Shown here piece after piece: positions 44,539 to 53,495 of a stretch of DNA of 64,000 nt (its first letter is position 1; each line of letters opens with the position of its first letter). The DNA is taken from NCBI GenBank assembly GCA_018821435.1, contig JAHJME010000039.1, forward strand, positions 1-64,000, written 5' to 3'. Position numbers and translations under genes: made by a program. Below the pieces are notes generated by a model that did no database searches, had not been told where the DNA came from, and worked only from the letters and a program-made list of their open reading frames with translations. The stretch is from Alphaproteobacteria bacterium. Lineage in GTDB: Bacteria; Pseudomonadota; Alphaproteobacteria; Caulobacterales; Caulobacteraceae.

Positions 44539-46212
44539 TCAGGACTTGCAGGCGGCGTCGGTGGCGCCGGGCGCGCGTTCCCATTGATAGGCGTCCACCG
44601 GCTCGCCGCGCGGCAGATAGCTCAGCGGGAAGGTCTTCCCGTCACGCGTCACCTGCAGGTTCAGCAGGCGATCGATCTCACCCTGTACGGCGTCCAGCGA
44701 CACGCCGTAGGTCACCTGATCGCCCTCGCGCAGGCCCGCCTTGGCGGCCTCCGAGCCGGGCTTCAGCCCCTTGATGATCTTCGGGTTGGCGACGATCGAG
44801 GCATTGTCGAAGCCCAGGTCGAACTGGCGCATCTTCTTTACCACGCGGCGGAAGCAGGGGCCGAAGTCGTCCGATTCCGGCAGCATCAGACCGCCCGCCA
44901 TCATCGACGCATGAACCGCCGGCCCCGCCTCCCCGGTCTCCTGGCGCAGCAGGTCAACCCAGGTCTGTTCGGTCAGCGGCTCGCCGGCGCGGTCCTTGGC
45001 GATCATGATCAGGATCAGGTCGTCGATGGAGCGCTTGCCGCCGGACGCCTTGCGCACCTTGCCGTTCAGCACGGCGAAGTACATGGCCCCGCGATCGTAC
45101 GGCAGCACCCGGATCCGGGTGTCTTCCCAGAAGCGCGGAACCACCTGGTCCTCAGGCGTAGCCCGCAGCGCATTGGTGAAGTAGCGGTAGGCCGTCTCGT
45201 TCAAATCCTGGAGATACTGGTCGGTGGTGAACAGGCCGGCCTTCCAGGGGATCAGCGCCTGGTAATAGACGGCGTTGCCTTCCGAGTACCATTTGCCGAT
45301 CTCGTTGGCGGTCCAGGTGTGGGCCATCTCGTGGCCCAGGATCGCCTTGAAGCTCTCGCCGGTGACGTCCTTGCCGTAGGTCACCAGGAACGAGTTCGTC
45401 AGCGCCGCGCCGCCGCCCGCGTTCATCGGGTTGAAGCGCATGAAGACGCGATAGGGCGGCTCGCTCTTGTCCTTGAAATAGCCGCTCATGAACTTGTGGA
45501 GATCGGCGGTCCATTGCATCGACGGCCGCGGGTCGAACGGCGGCTGGCCGCCCACCCAGACCGCCGAGAAGGCCCCGTGGGTTTCGTGCTTGAGCGGCCC
45601 GGCCATGTAGACGGCCCGGCCCAAGCGCTCGACCGGTCCCGCCGGCAGGGTGACGTCGCCGTCGCCCCAGCTGGACACGCCCTCCGCGCCCGGCCCCATC
45701 GCCGAGACATCCCACTTGAGCGCGATGCGGTAGTCGCCCTTCACGGCCGGCGAGATCAACAGGGTCCCGCCCACACCGGAGATGCCGGCGCCGTCGACGC
45801 GCAGCGCGGTCGGCGGGCCGCCGGACAGCGCCGGGATATTCTCGGCCAGCATGCGGTAGCGGACCGTCGCGACGCCCTTGATCGCGCGGCCCGGGACCCA
45901 GCTGTGCGGGCCACCCTTGCCGGCCTGGTCGGTCATCGGAACGGGGCCGGCGGCGTCGCTGACCGTCAGACCGTCCATCACGGCGGGGCGCGCCAAGCCC
46001 GGCGTGAACATGCCCATCGACAGGAACGGCGCGCCGGCCGGCGCGGCCACATCAGGGATGGTCATGGTGACGTCGATGTCGCCCTTGGACGTCGCCGCAT
46101 CGACCTTGCCGGGCTTGATCAGCACCGTCATCAGGGGCGCGGGCTGCGCGACAGCGGACGCCGCGCAAAGTGACAATGCCGCGCCGAACGCCGCACCGAT
46201 GAACGTTTTCAT
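44539..46212 (-). CDS. Exported M61-like zinc metallopeptidase with C-terminal PDZ-like domain (copy 2)
   Basis: A 557-residue exported paralogue of copy 1 (signal peptide GAAFGAALSLCAASAVAQP). The zinc site is H294-E295-M-A-H298 with Glu in WYSEGNAVYY. Both copies share PAPLMTVLIKPG after the signal peptide, the YGxGDV segment, DPRPxMQWT, PYDRGAMYFAVLNGK and the PDZ-like GLKPGSEAAKAGLREGDQV. The C-terminus retains the paired Cys (GPCFRR and DAACKS). ATG 46212 follows GGAGGGG and starts the signal peptide. It is the first gene of the leftward island and is divergent from the S10 peptidase at 46366. Confidence 0.85.
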   Translation of the reverse strand: MKTFIGAAFGAALSLCAASAVAQPAPLMTVLIKPGKVDAATSKGDIDVTMTIPDVAAPAGAPFLSMGMFTPGLARPAVMDGLTVSDAAGPVPMTDQAGKGGPHSWVPGRAIKGVATVRYRMLAENIPALSGGPPTALRVDGAGISGVGGTLLISPAVKGDYRIALKWDVSAMGPGAEGVSSWGDGDVTLPAGPVERLGRAVYMAGPLKHETHGAFSAVWVGGQPPFDPRPSMQWTADLHKFMSGYFKDKSEPPYRVFMRFNPMNAGGGAALTNSFLVTYGKDVTGESFKAILGHEMAHTWTANEIGKWYSEGNAVYYQALIPWKAGLFTTDQYLQDLNETAYRYFTNALRATPEDQVVPRFWEDTRIRVLPYDRGAMYFAVLNGKVRKASGGKRSIDDLILIMIAKDRAGEPLTEQTWVDLLRQETGEAGPAVHASMMAGGLMLPESDDFGPCFRRVVKKMRQFDLGFDNASIVANPKIIKGLKPGSEAAKAGLREGDQVTYGVSLDAVQGEIDRLLNLQVTRDGKTFPLSYLPRGEPVDAYQWERAPGATDAACKS

Positions 46213-46365
46213 GGCCCCTCCGCGATACCCCTGAGCCGACATCGCCGCCTCGCTGAGTAGTACGCCCGAGATCGCGAAACCCCGGTGCGAAAGCACGGCC
46301 ATGGGGTTCGCCGCCCCGCCCGCGTATTAGCTGGTGTGCACACCGCATTTGCTCGGGGCAGCGTC

Positions 46366-47856
46366 ATGTGGGCTTTCGGCCGCAATTCGTTTCGCGCGGG
46401 CCTGCTCGCGGGCTGTCTGATGTCGGCCTTACCCGCCGCGGCGGAGCCGGCGCCTGTCGTAACGACCCATCGGATCCAGGTCGCCGGCCGGCCGCTCGCC
46501 TACACCGCCGAGGCCGGGCGGGTCCCGATCCGCGACGTGCAGACCGGCGAGCCGCTGGGCCATGTCTTCTATGTCGCCTATCGCGCGCCTGCCGCGCCGG
46601 GGACGGTGCGGCCGATCACCTTCATCTGGAACGGTGGGCCGGGCCTACCGGCCGCTTCACTCCATTTCGAAGGCGCGGGTCCCCGGCGGGTCGAGGGCGA
46701 CCGGCTGGTCGACAATGCCGACACCTGGCTGACCGACAGCGATCTGGTGTTCATGGACCCCGTCGCCACCGGCTTCTCGCGCGCGGTCAGTCCCGAGGCC
46801 CAAAAGGCCTTCACCAGCTGGGTCGGCGACGTGGCCGCAACCACCGAGTTCGTCCGCGCCTGGGTTCTGCGGCACGGCGCCGAGGATGCGCCCCTGGTGA
46901 TCGCCGGCCAGAGCTACGGCTCCGGCCGCGCGGGCGGCGTCGCCTACCAGCTTCTGAAGCGCGGGATGAAGGTGCGGGGGCTGGCCCTGATCTCCAACAC
47001 CACCGGCCTGCCGGACTATCCCGAGCGCGCCTTGATCGCCCAGGCCATGCACACCGCCGACTACGCGGTGGCGGCGCTCTACTTCAAGAAGCTGCCGCCC
47101 GAGTTCGGCGCCACGCCGGACGCAGCGCGGGCCATCGCCGAGCGCTGGGCGCGCGAGACCTACTTGCCGGCGCTGCGCCGCATCGACCAGCTGACCGCCA
47201 CGGAGCGGACGACGATGGCCGCCGATCTCGCGCGCCACATCGGCCTGCAGCCCGCCGACATCGACCCCAGGACGCTGAAGATCACCCAGGGCTACTTCCT
47301 GGGTCACATCGGCTCGGGCAAGCGCCTCTACTATTCGGACTATCGGTTTGAGGAGCCCTACAAGGCGCCGCCCCTGGCCCGAGGCATCCGCTACCTCCGC
47401 CATGATCTGGGCTACGCCAGCGACCTGCCCTACTTCGGCGTCGAGCCAATCGAAGACGGCTTCGCGCCGGATGGAGTCTACCCCAAGCCGATCAACTCGA
47501 CCTGGACGCACTCCACCGTCTACGGCGCGACACCCGAGCAGATCGCCCAGGCCCAGGCCGCCTTCGCCAAGCTGGGCGCTATCGGCATGGGAAAGTTCGG
47601 ACCGAACCTGCCGGGCGCGGCCGAGGCGATCAGCTTGAGTCCCGGCCTGAAGGTCCTGGTCGCCCACGGCGCCTACGATCCGCTGGGCGGCTGTTCGATG
47701 GACGCCGAGCTTGGACGCCAGCTGACCTCGCCGCATCGAGAGGCCGTCACGTTCAGGTGCTATCTCTCGGGCCATGCGATCTACCGCGACGCGCCGGCCC
47801 GCGCGCAGTTCGCCACCGACATGCGCGCGCTGGCCCGGCGGGCCTCCGGCGAATAG
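46366..47856 (+). CDS. S10 serine carboxypeptidase-like exported protein (third copy)
   Basis: A 496-residue S10-family protein with a signal peptide (RAGLLAGCLMSALPAAAEP). Motifs are FIWNGGPGLPAASL (oxyanion loop, varied from GGPGSSS), VFMDPVATGFSRAV, the nucleophile GQSYG (Gln in place of the usual Glu) and a late SGHAIY segment for the catalytic His. Asp is expected in AHGAYDPLGG. The swaps GGPGLPA and GQSYG set it apart from the two copies at the left of the window and may mean a different substrate. ATG 46366 starts the signal peptide. It is divergent from the M61/CapA genes with 153 bases between. Confidence 0.85.
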   Translation: MWAFGRNSFRAGLLAGCLMSALPAAAEPAPVVTTHRIQVAGRPLAYTAEAGRVPIRDVQTGEPLGHVFYVAYRAPAAPGTVRPITFIWNGGPGLPAASLHFEGAGPRRVEGDRLVDNADTWLTDSDLVFMDPVATGFSRAVSPEAQKAFTSWVGDVAATTEFVRAWVLRHGAEDAPLVIAGQSYGSGRAGGVAYQLLKRGMKVRGLALISNTTGLPDYPERALIAQAMHTADYAVAALYFKKLPPEFGATPDAARAIAERWARETYLPALRRIDQLTATERTTMAADLARHIGLQPADIDPRTLKITQGYFLGHIGSGKRLYYSDYRFEEPYKAPPLARGIRYLRHDLGYASDLPYFGVEPIEDGFAPDGVYPKPINSTWTHSTVYGATPEQIAQAQAAFAKLGAIGMGKFGPNLPGAAEAISLSPGLKVLVAHGAYDPLGGCSMDAELGRQLTSPHREAVTFRCYLSGHAIYRDAPARAQFATDMRALARRASGE

Positions 47857-47895
47857 CTCGACCAGATCGGGGGTCAGCCGCAGGCGATCGAGTGG

Positions 47896-49716
47896 CTAGC
47901 GGAACGCCAGCCCCTCGAATTGTCCCGAGGTCCGCCAGTCGTCGATGTAGCGGAAGAAGGCCGTCGCGCCGGCGGGATAGCCGACGTTGAGCCGAGCCGC
48001 CGGGCCCGGGTTCTGGCCCTCGTTGTTATAGTAGCCGGGCGTGCAGTCGGCGGCGCCCATCATCCGGCCCGGACCTTTCAGCAGCAGGTCCACCCAGGCG
48101 TCCTGCGCCTCAGGCGTCACCTCGACCTCCCGCGCGCCAACCTCCAGCGCGTGCTTGACGATCGTGGCGATGGTCTTGCCGCCCTCGGTCAGGTTGTGCG
48201 GCACGTTGGAGATCAGATTGGCGCCCTGGGTCGGCTGGACGAAGAAGGCGTTAGGGAAGCCATGCACGTGGATGCCGTGCTTGCTCTTCATCCCCTCGCC
48301 CCAGGCCTCGCTCAGCTTCAGCCCGTCGCGGCCGGTCAGGTCGAAGCCGGCGCGGCGCTTGTACTCGGTGCCGACCTCGAAGCCCGAGGCGTAGATGATG
48401 CAGTCGACCTCATACTCGACGCCGCCAACCACGAGGCCCTTCTCGGTGATCCGCTCGACACCCCGGCCGTCGGTGTCGATCAGGTGCGTGCCCGGCGTGT
48501 TGAAGGCTTGGAGGTAGGCGTCGTGGAAGCACGGGCGCTTGCAGAGCTGGCGGTACCATGCCTTCAGCTTCTGCGCTGTCTCGCGGTCCTGAACGATGCC
48601 GTCCACCCGGGCGCGGATCTCCTCCATCTTCTCGAAGTCGCTGTCCTCATACGCGGCCAGCATGCCCATCGGCGTGCGCTGCTCGGGCGGCAACTCGCCG
48701 ATGCGGGCGCGGATGCGGCGCGACAGGTCGGTCCAGCCGTCCTGGACCAGATCCTCTTCCGCGTTGCCCATGGCCTGGTTGGCGGTGAAGTTCTCCAGCC
48801 AGCGCTGCTGCCAACCGGGTGTGGCGATGCCGTTGAACCAGTCCGGGTCGATCGGCGCATTGGCGCGAACGTCGATCGACGAGGGCGTGCGCTGGAAGAC
48901 GTAGAGTTCTTTGCAGGCTTTCGCGAGGTGCGGCACGGCCTGGACCGACGTCGCGCCCGTGCCGATGATCGCCACGCGCTTATCGGCCAGCTTCTCCATC
49001 AGCGCGCCGCTTGGGTCACCGCCGGTGTAGCCGTAGTCCCACCGGCTGGTGTGGAATGAGTGGCCCTTGAAGTCCTCGATGCCGGGAATACCCGGCAGCT
49101 TCGGCACGTGCAGCGGCCCCGTGCCCAGGCCGATGAAGCTGGCCGTGAACCGGTCGCCGCGATTGGTGGAGATCACCCAACGCTTGTTGGGCTCGTCCCA
49201 GCTCAGGTCCTCCACCTCGGTGTGGAACAGCGCGTTGTCATAGAGCCCGTATTGCCGGCCGATCCGCTGACACTGCGCCAGGATCTCCGGGGCATGCGCG
49301 TACTTCTCGGTGGGCATGTGCCCGGTCTCTTCGAGCAGCGGCATGTAAACCATCGAGGCCGTGTCGCACTGGGCGCCCGGATACCGGTTCCAGTACCAGG
49401 TGCCGCCGAAGTCGCCGCCCTTCTCCACGATCCGCACGTCGGTGACGCCCGCCTCGACCAGCCGCGCGCCGGTGACCAGGCCTGCGAACCCGCCGCCCAC
49501 GAAGGCGAACGTCACGTGGTCGGTCTTGGCCTCACGGGCCACGAACGGCGTGTAGGGGTCTTCCAGATAGTGGGCGAGCTGGCTGCCCTTGAGTTCCAGG
49601 TACTGAGCATTGCCGTCGGCCCGCAGCCGCTTGTCCCGCTCGGCGACGTACTTTTCCAGGAGCGCCGTCTTGTCGATCTTCGGCTTCGCCGCGGCGTCCG
49701 CCTGCGCAATCGTCAT
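47896..49716 (-). CDS. FAD-dependent Baeyer-Villiger-type monooxygenase
   Basis: A 606-residue cytoplasmic flavoprotein. The first Rossmann motif is FVGGGFAGLVTGARLVEAG (FAD), then GGTWYWNRYPGAQCDTAS, the Baeyer-Villiger fingerprint FKGHSFHTSRWDY (FxGxxxHxxxW), and the second Rossmann motif IIGTGATSVQAVP (NADPH). It has ~70 extra N-terminal residues, like the larger cyclopentadecanone- or phenylacetone-type enzymes. These convert ketones to esters or lactones with O2 and NADPH; the substrate is not predictable. It is 105 bases downstream of a LysR regulator on the same strand and convergent with the S10 gene. Confidence 0.9.
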   Translation of the reverse strand: MTIAQADAAAKPKIDKTALLEKYVAERDKRLRADGNAQYLELKGSQLAHYLEDPYTPFVAREAKTDHVTFAFVGGGFAGLVTGARLVEAGVTDVRIVEKGGDFGGTWYWNRYPGAQCDTASMVYMPLLEETGHMPTEKYAHAPEILAQCQRIGRQYGLYDNALFHTEVEDLSWDEPNKRWVISTNRGDRFTASFIGLGTGPLHVPKLPGIPGIEDFKGHSFHTSRWDYGYTGGDPSGALMEKLADKRVAIIGTGATSVQAVPHLAKACKELYVFQRTPSSIDVRANAPIDPDWFNGIATPGWQQRWLENFTANQAMGNAEEDLVQDGWTDLSRRIRARIGELPPEQRTPMGMLAAYEDSDFEKMEEIRARVDGIVQDRETAQKLKAWYRQLCKRPCFHDAYLQAFNTPGTHLIDTDGRGVERITEKGLVVGGVEYEVDCIIYASGFEVGTEYKRRAGFDLTGRDGLKLSEAWGEGMKSKHGIHVHGFPNAFFVQPTQGANLISNVPHNLTEGGKTIATIVKHALEVGAREVEVTPEAQDAWVDLLLKGPGRMMGAADCTPGYYNNEGQNPGPAARLNVGYPAGATAFFRYIDDWRTSGQFEGLAFR

Positions 49717-49821
49717 CTGAAAGTCCTCGTGCTCGACGGTCGGCTATGGACCGACGATGCGGCCCGTTGTGTGGAAATAGGATGTCGCAGGCGAAATCCA
49801 TACCTCCTGTTCGAAGAAACG

Positions 49822-50718
49822 TCAGGCCTCGCGGGCGTACCGCGTGAACGCCTCGGCCAGATGGTCGAAGACCGCGCGCACCCGCGGGACCTGGCGAAGG
49901 TCGCCATGGGTGACGATCCAGGTGTCCAGCCGACCGACCACCAGCTCGGGCAGCACGGCGCGCAGCTGGGGATCGGCGGCGCCGATAGGCCGCTGAACCA
50001 CGGCCAGTCCGAGGCCGGCGCGGGCATAGGCCAGCACCGCCGGGTGGTTGTCGGTGCGCACGACGAAGCGGTCGCGGGTGAGCCCGGGATGCAGCATGGC
50101 GGCGAGCTCCAGGTCGACGCGGACGCGATCCGGGCCGATGAAGTCGTGCGCCAACAGGTCGTCCATGTCGGTCGGAACACCCCGCCGATCCAGGTAGTCC
50201 GGGTGCGCGAACAGCCCCAGCGGGATTGCCCCCACCTTGCGCGCGACGAGCGCCTCATGACGCGGTGCGTGCATGCGCACCGCGATATCGACCTCCTGTT
50301 CCAGCAGGTCGGCGGCGGCGTTGCTGAGCGAGACCTCCACGATGACGCGGGGATGGGCCGCCCGCAGGCTGGCCAACATCGGCGGCAACACCTCGACGCC
50401 CACGAACTCGGAGACACTCAGCCGGACCGCGCCGGCGATCTCGCCTGGCGGCGCCGAGGCGGCGCGCACGAAGGCGTCGGACGCCCGGGCCATGGCGCGG
50501 GCGGAATCCGCCAGCCCACGCGCCTGATCGGTCGGGACCAGGCCGTTGACCGAGCGGGTAAAGAGCACGGCGCCCACCGCCTGCTCCAGCGCCTCGATCC
50601 GCGCGCGGACGGTCGGTTGCGCCACGCCCAGCCGCCGCGCCGCCGCAGAGAGGCTGCCCTCGTCCAGCACCGCCAGGAAAGCGCGCTGATCGTCCCAAGT
50701 GACGCGACCGCTACTCAT
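49822..50718 (-). CDS. LysR-family transcriptional regulator
   Basis: A 298-residue LysR protein: N-terminal winged helix WDDQRAFLAVLDEGSLSAAARRLGVAQPTVRARIEALEQAVG and a periplasmic-binding-type effector domain (GAVRLSVSEFVGVEVLPPML; VDIAVRMHAP). ATG 50718 gives the standard N-terminus; the open frame to 50769 adds a segment through the intergenic region. It is divergent from the epimerase-like gene with 91 bases between, the usual arrangement for a LysR regulator and its target. The gap contains an AT-rich patch around 50745-50760 suited to a promoter. Confidence 0.9.
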   Translation of the reverse strand: MSSGRVTWDDQRAFLAVLDEGSLSAAARRLGVAQPTVRARIEALEQAVGAVLFTRSVNGLVPTDQARGLADSARAMARASDAFVRAASAPPGEIAGAVRLSVSEFVGVEVLPPMLASLRAAHPRVIVEVSLSNAAADLLEQEVDIAVRMHAPRHEALVARKVGAIPLGLFAHPDYLDRRGVPTDMDDLLAHDFIGPDRVRVDLELAAMLHPGLTRDRFVVRTDNHPAVLAYARAGLGLAVVQRPIGAADPQLRAVLPELVVGRLDTWIVTHGDLRQVPRVRAVFDHLAEAFTRYAREA

Positions 50719-50809
50719 CAAAAACTGTCTAGCAGCTAATCCAACTTCAGCAATTATATACACGCTCATCCACGCGCATCCTTGGTTTCACGATCAGAGG
50801 AGATGCAGG

Positions 50810-51793
50810 ATGACCACGAACAGGACGGCCCTCGTTCTCGGCGCGACGGGCGGCGTCGGCGGTGCGATCACATCGGTGCTGCTGGCATCGGGATGGTCGG
50901 TGCGCGCCCTGGTGCGCGACCCGGCGAAGGCCGCGGCCGGCTGGAGCGGCCGAGGTCTCGCGCCGGCCTGGATCGCCGGCGACGCGATGACCCGCGCCGA
51001 CGTGGTCGACGCAGCCAGAGGCGTCGACGCCATCGTTCACGCGGTGAACCCGCCCGGCTACCAGAACTGGGATCGCCTGGTCCTGCCCATGATGGAAAAC
51101 ACCCTGGCCGCGGCGCGGGCGGCCGGTGGCGCGCGGATCGTCTTGCCCGGCACGATCTACAACTTCGATCCGGCGCGGGTCCCCGTGGTCGATGCGGACA
51201 GCCCGCAGATGCCCCGGTCCCGCAAAGGCGCGATCCGCGTGCGGCTCGAACAGCTGCTCGAGGCGGCGGCGCCGGCGGTTCCCAGCCTGATCGTGCGGGC
51301 CGGAGACTTCTTCGGCCCCGACGCCGGCTCGAGCTGGTTCGCGCAGGCCCTGGTCACGCCCGGAAGGCCGGTGCGCCGGCTGCTCAACCCGGCGAATGGG
51401 CCGGGCCACAGCTGGGCCTACCTGCCCGACCTGGCCCAGGCCATCGGCCGGCTGATGGACGCGGCCGAGCGCCTGGACCCCGTCGAGCGCGTGCAGTTCG
51501 AAGGCTATGTCGACGTCACCGGCGCCGGCATGGTCGACGCGTTGCGCGCCGCCATCGGTCGGCCTGTCCCTGTGTACGGCTTTCCATGGTGGGCGATGCG
51601 ATTGCTGTCGCCGCTCGGTGGCATGCCGCGCGAGATGGCCGAGATCGCGCCGTACTGGCGCCACCCGCTGCGCCTCGACAACCGGCGGCTGGTCACGCTG
51701 ATCGGGACGGAGCCTCGCACGCCACTCACCGCCGCTGTCGAGACGACGCTGGCCGCGCTCGGCTGCCTCGACGCCCCCGTCGCCGGCCACTAA
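50810..51793 (+). CDS. NAD(P)-dependent epimerase/dehydratase-like (extended SDR) protein
   Basis: A 327-residue atypical SDR. The Rossmann motif is LVLGATGGVGGAITSVLLASG with R in ALVRDPAK (NADP preference), then AGDAMTRADVVDAARGVDAIVHAVN and VLPGTIYNFDP. A typical YxxxK pair is not seen; the SRKGAIRVRLEQLL segment stands at that place, so it may be a NmrA/isoflavone-reductase-like binding protein rather than a classical epimerase. ATG 50810 follows GAGGAG. It is the presumed target of the divergent LysR regulator. Confidence 0.82.
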   Translation: MTTNRTALVLGATGGVGGAITSVLLASGWSVRALVRDPAKAAAGWSGRGLAPAWIAGDAMTRADVVDAARGVDAIVHAVNPPGYQNWDRLVLPMMENTLAAARAAGGARIVLPGTIYNFDPARVPVVDADSPQMPRSRKGAIRVRLEQLLEAAAPAVPSLIVRAGDFFGPDAGSSWFAQALVTPGRPVRRLLNPANGPGHSWAYLPDLAQAIGRLMDAAERLDPVERVQFEGYVDVTGAGMVDALRAAIGRPVPVYGFPWWAMRLLSPLGGMPREMAEIAPYWRHPLRLDNRRLVTLIGTEPRTPLTAAVETTLAALGCLDAPVAGH

Positions 51794-51847
51794 GCAACCA
51801 AGTCACGGACGCTTGGGCCGTTTGAGGGTTCCCGCTAGGATCGGCGC

Positions 51848-53494
51848 ATGACCACCGACCCTGTCCGCCGGCAGAACCCGGCGCTTCGCGCCGCACGGAC
51901 GGTCTGGCTGGCCGTGGCGCCGATGGTCTTCGGGGTGCTGCTGTTCACCGCCGGCGGCGTGATGCTGGTGTCCACGGTGACCCCGGATTCCGCCGCGCGC
52001 GTCCGCCGCCTGTCGGCCCTGGCCCCGCCCGGGCTGGTGGACCTGTCGCACTTCGTGGCCAGCCTGGCGGCGGTGGCGCTGCTGTTCCTGGCCTTCGCCG
52101 TGGGCGGGGCGTTCCGACGCGGCTACCTGGCGGCGCAGGTCGTGTTGATCGCCGCCGCGGTCGCCACCCTGGCCAAGGGCCTCAACATCGATGAGGCGGC
52201 GTTCCTGGCGACGCTTGCCGTCCTGCTCTATTTCAGCCGAGGCGCCTTCTATCGCCGGGCCCCGCTGCGGACCGCGCCGCTCAGCTTCGGCGCCCTGGCC
52301 GGCATCGGCCTGGCGCTGGCCGCCGCCGGCTGGCTGGGCCTGTTCGCCTACGACCACGTCGCCTACCGCAACGAGCTCTGGTGGACCTTCCTCACCGACG
52401 GCGGCGCGCCAAGGTTCCTGCGGGGCGCCGTGGGCGCGGCCGTCTTCGCCGTCGCGGTGATCGCCTGGCGGTTCAGCCGAGCCCCCACGCCGACCGCGGC
52501 CACCCCGGCGGATCTTCAGGCGGTGACCCGCATCCTGGCCGCCGCCGAGAACGCCACGCCGGACGCCAACCTGGCCTACCTCGGCGACAAGGCCTTCGTA
52601 TTCAGCGACAGCGGCGAGAGCTTCATCCAGTACGCCGCGCACGGCGGCGCCTGGGTGGCGATGAGCGAGCCGGTCGGACCCCTGCGCGAGCGCACGCAGA
52701 TGATCTGGGCGTTCCGTGACCAGTGCGACCGGGCCGGCGCCTCGCCTGTCTTCTACGCCGTGCGTCGCGACAGCCTGGCCGACTTCATCGACTGCGGACT
52801 GACCGCCTCGAAGATCGGCGAGAACGCCGTGGTCGACTTGTCGCCGTTCAGCCTGGAGGGCTCCGACCGCTCCGGCCTCCGCCAGGCGCTGAGCCGCGGC
52901 CAGCGCGACGGCCTGACCTTCGACGTGATCGACCCCGAGGGCTTCTCCCAGATCGTGGGCGATCTGCGCGTGATCTCGGACGCGTGGCTGGCCATCCATC
53001 ACGGCCGAGAGAAGAGCTTCAGCCTGGGCCGCTTCGACCCAGAGTACCTGGCGCGCTTCCCCACCGCCGTGATCCGTCGCGAGGGCCGGATCGTCGCGTT
53101 CGCCAACCTGTGGCGCACCGCCGACAAGCGCACCGTATCCGTCGACCTGATGCGTTACGGCGCCGATGCGCCCAAGGGCGTCATGGAGCTGCTGTTCGTC
53201 CACCTGATGCTGTGGGCCAAGGCCGACGGGTTCGCCCGCTTCGACATGGGCATGGCGCCCCTGGCCGGCCTGGACGACCACCGGCTGGCGCGCGTGGTCA
53301 CCCGCGTGGGCGCCCTGGTCTACGCCCACGGCGGCGGCGTCTATGGCTTCGACGGCCTGCGCGCCTTCAAGAACAAGTTCCGGCCGCGGTGGGAGCCCAG
53401 CTATATCGCCGCGCCCCACAGCTGGTCCCTGGCGCCGGGCCTCAGCGACGCCGCCCTGCTCTCGAGCGGCGGTCTACGCGGCCTGCTCCGCTAG
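51848..53494 (+). CDS. MprF-like membrane protein with DUF2156 C-terminal domain
   Basis: A 548-residue protein. The N-terminal ~210 residues carry about five to six transmembrane helices (VWLAVAPMVFGVLLFTAGGVML, FVASLAAVALLFLAFAV, and later AVFAVAVIAW). The C-terminal ~300 residues are a GNAT-fold DUF2156 domain: AYLGDKAFVFSDSGESFIQYA, FYAVRRDSLADFIDCG, RRFDPEYLARFPTAVI-like and GVYGFDGLRAFKNKFRPRW. This is the catalytic half of phosphatidylglycerol lysyltransferase, which moves an aminoacyl group from tRNA to membrane lipids. At 548 residues it lacks most of the flippase helices of full MprF (~850). It is a short version, or a relative with another acceptor. Confidence 0.82.
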   Translation: MTTDPVRRQNPALRAARTVWLAVAPMVFGVLLFTAGGVMLVSTVTPDSAARVRRLSALAPPGLVDLSHFVASLAAVALLFLAFAVGGAFRRGYLAAQVVLIAAAVATLAKGLNIDEAAFLATLAVLLYFSRGAFYRRAPLRTAPLSFGALAGIGLALAAAGWLGLFAYDHVAYRNELWWTFLTDGGAPRFLRGAVGAAVFAVAVIAWRFSRAPTPTAATPADLQAVTRILAAAENATPDANLAYLGDKAFVFSDSGESFIQYAAHGGAWVAMSEPVGPLRERTQMIWAFRDQCDRAGASPVFYAVRRDSLADFIDCGLTASKIGENAVVDLSPFSLEGSDRSGLRQALSRGQRDGLTFDVIDPEGFSQIVGDLRVISDAWLAIHHGREKSFSLGRFDPEYLARFPTAVIRREGRIVAFANLWRTADKRTVSVDLMRYGADAPKGVMELLFVHLMLWAKADGFARFDMGMAPLAGLDDHRLARVVTRVGALVYAHGGGVYGFDGLRAFKNKFRPRWEPSYIAAPHSWSLAPGLSDAALLSSGGLRGLLR

Positions 53495-53495
53495 G

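Noticed and set aside
41174..44587. Open frame of 1137 codons on the + strand opposite the M61/CapA/sigma genes
   Set aside because: It is an antisense shadow: an arginine/histidine-rich product without domains, running through three genuine leftward genes with signal peptides and active-site motifs.
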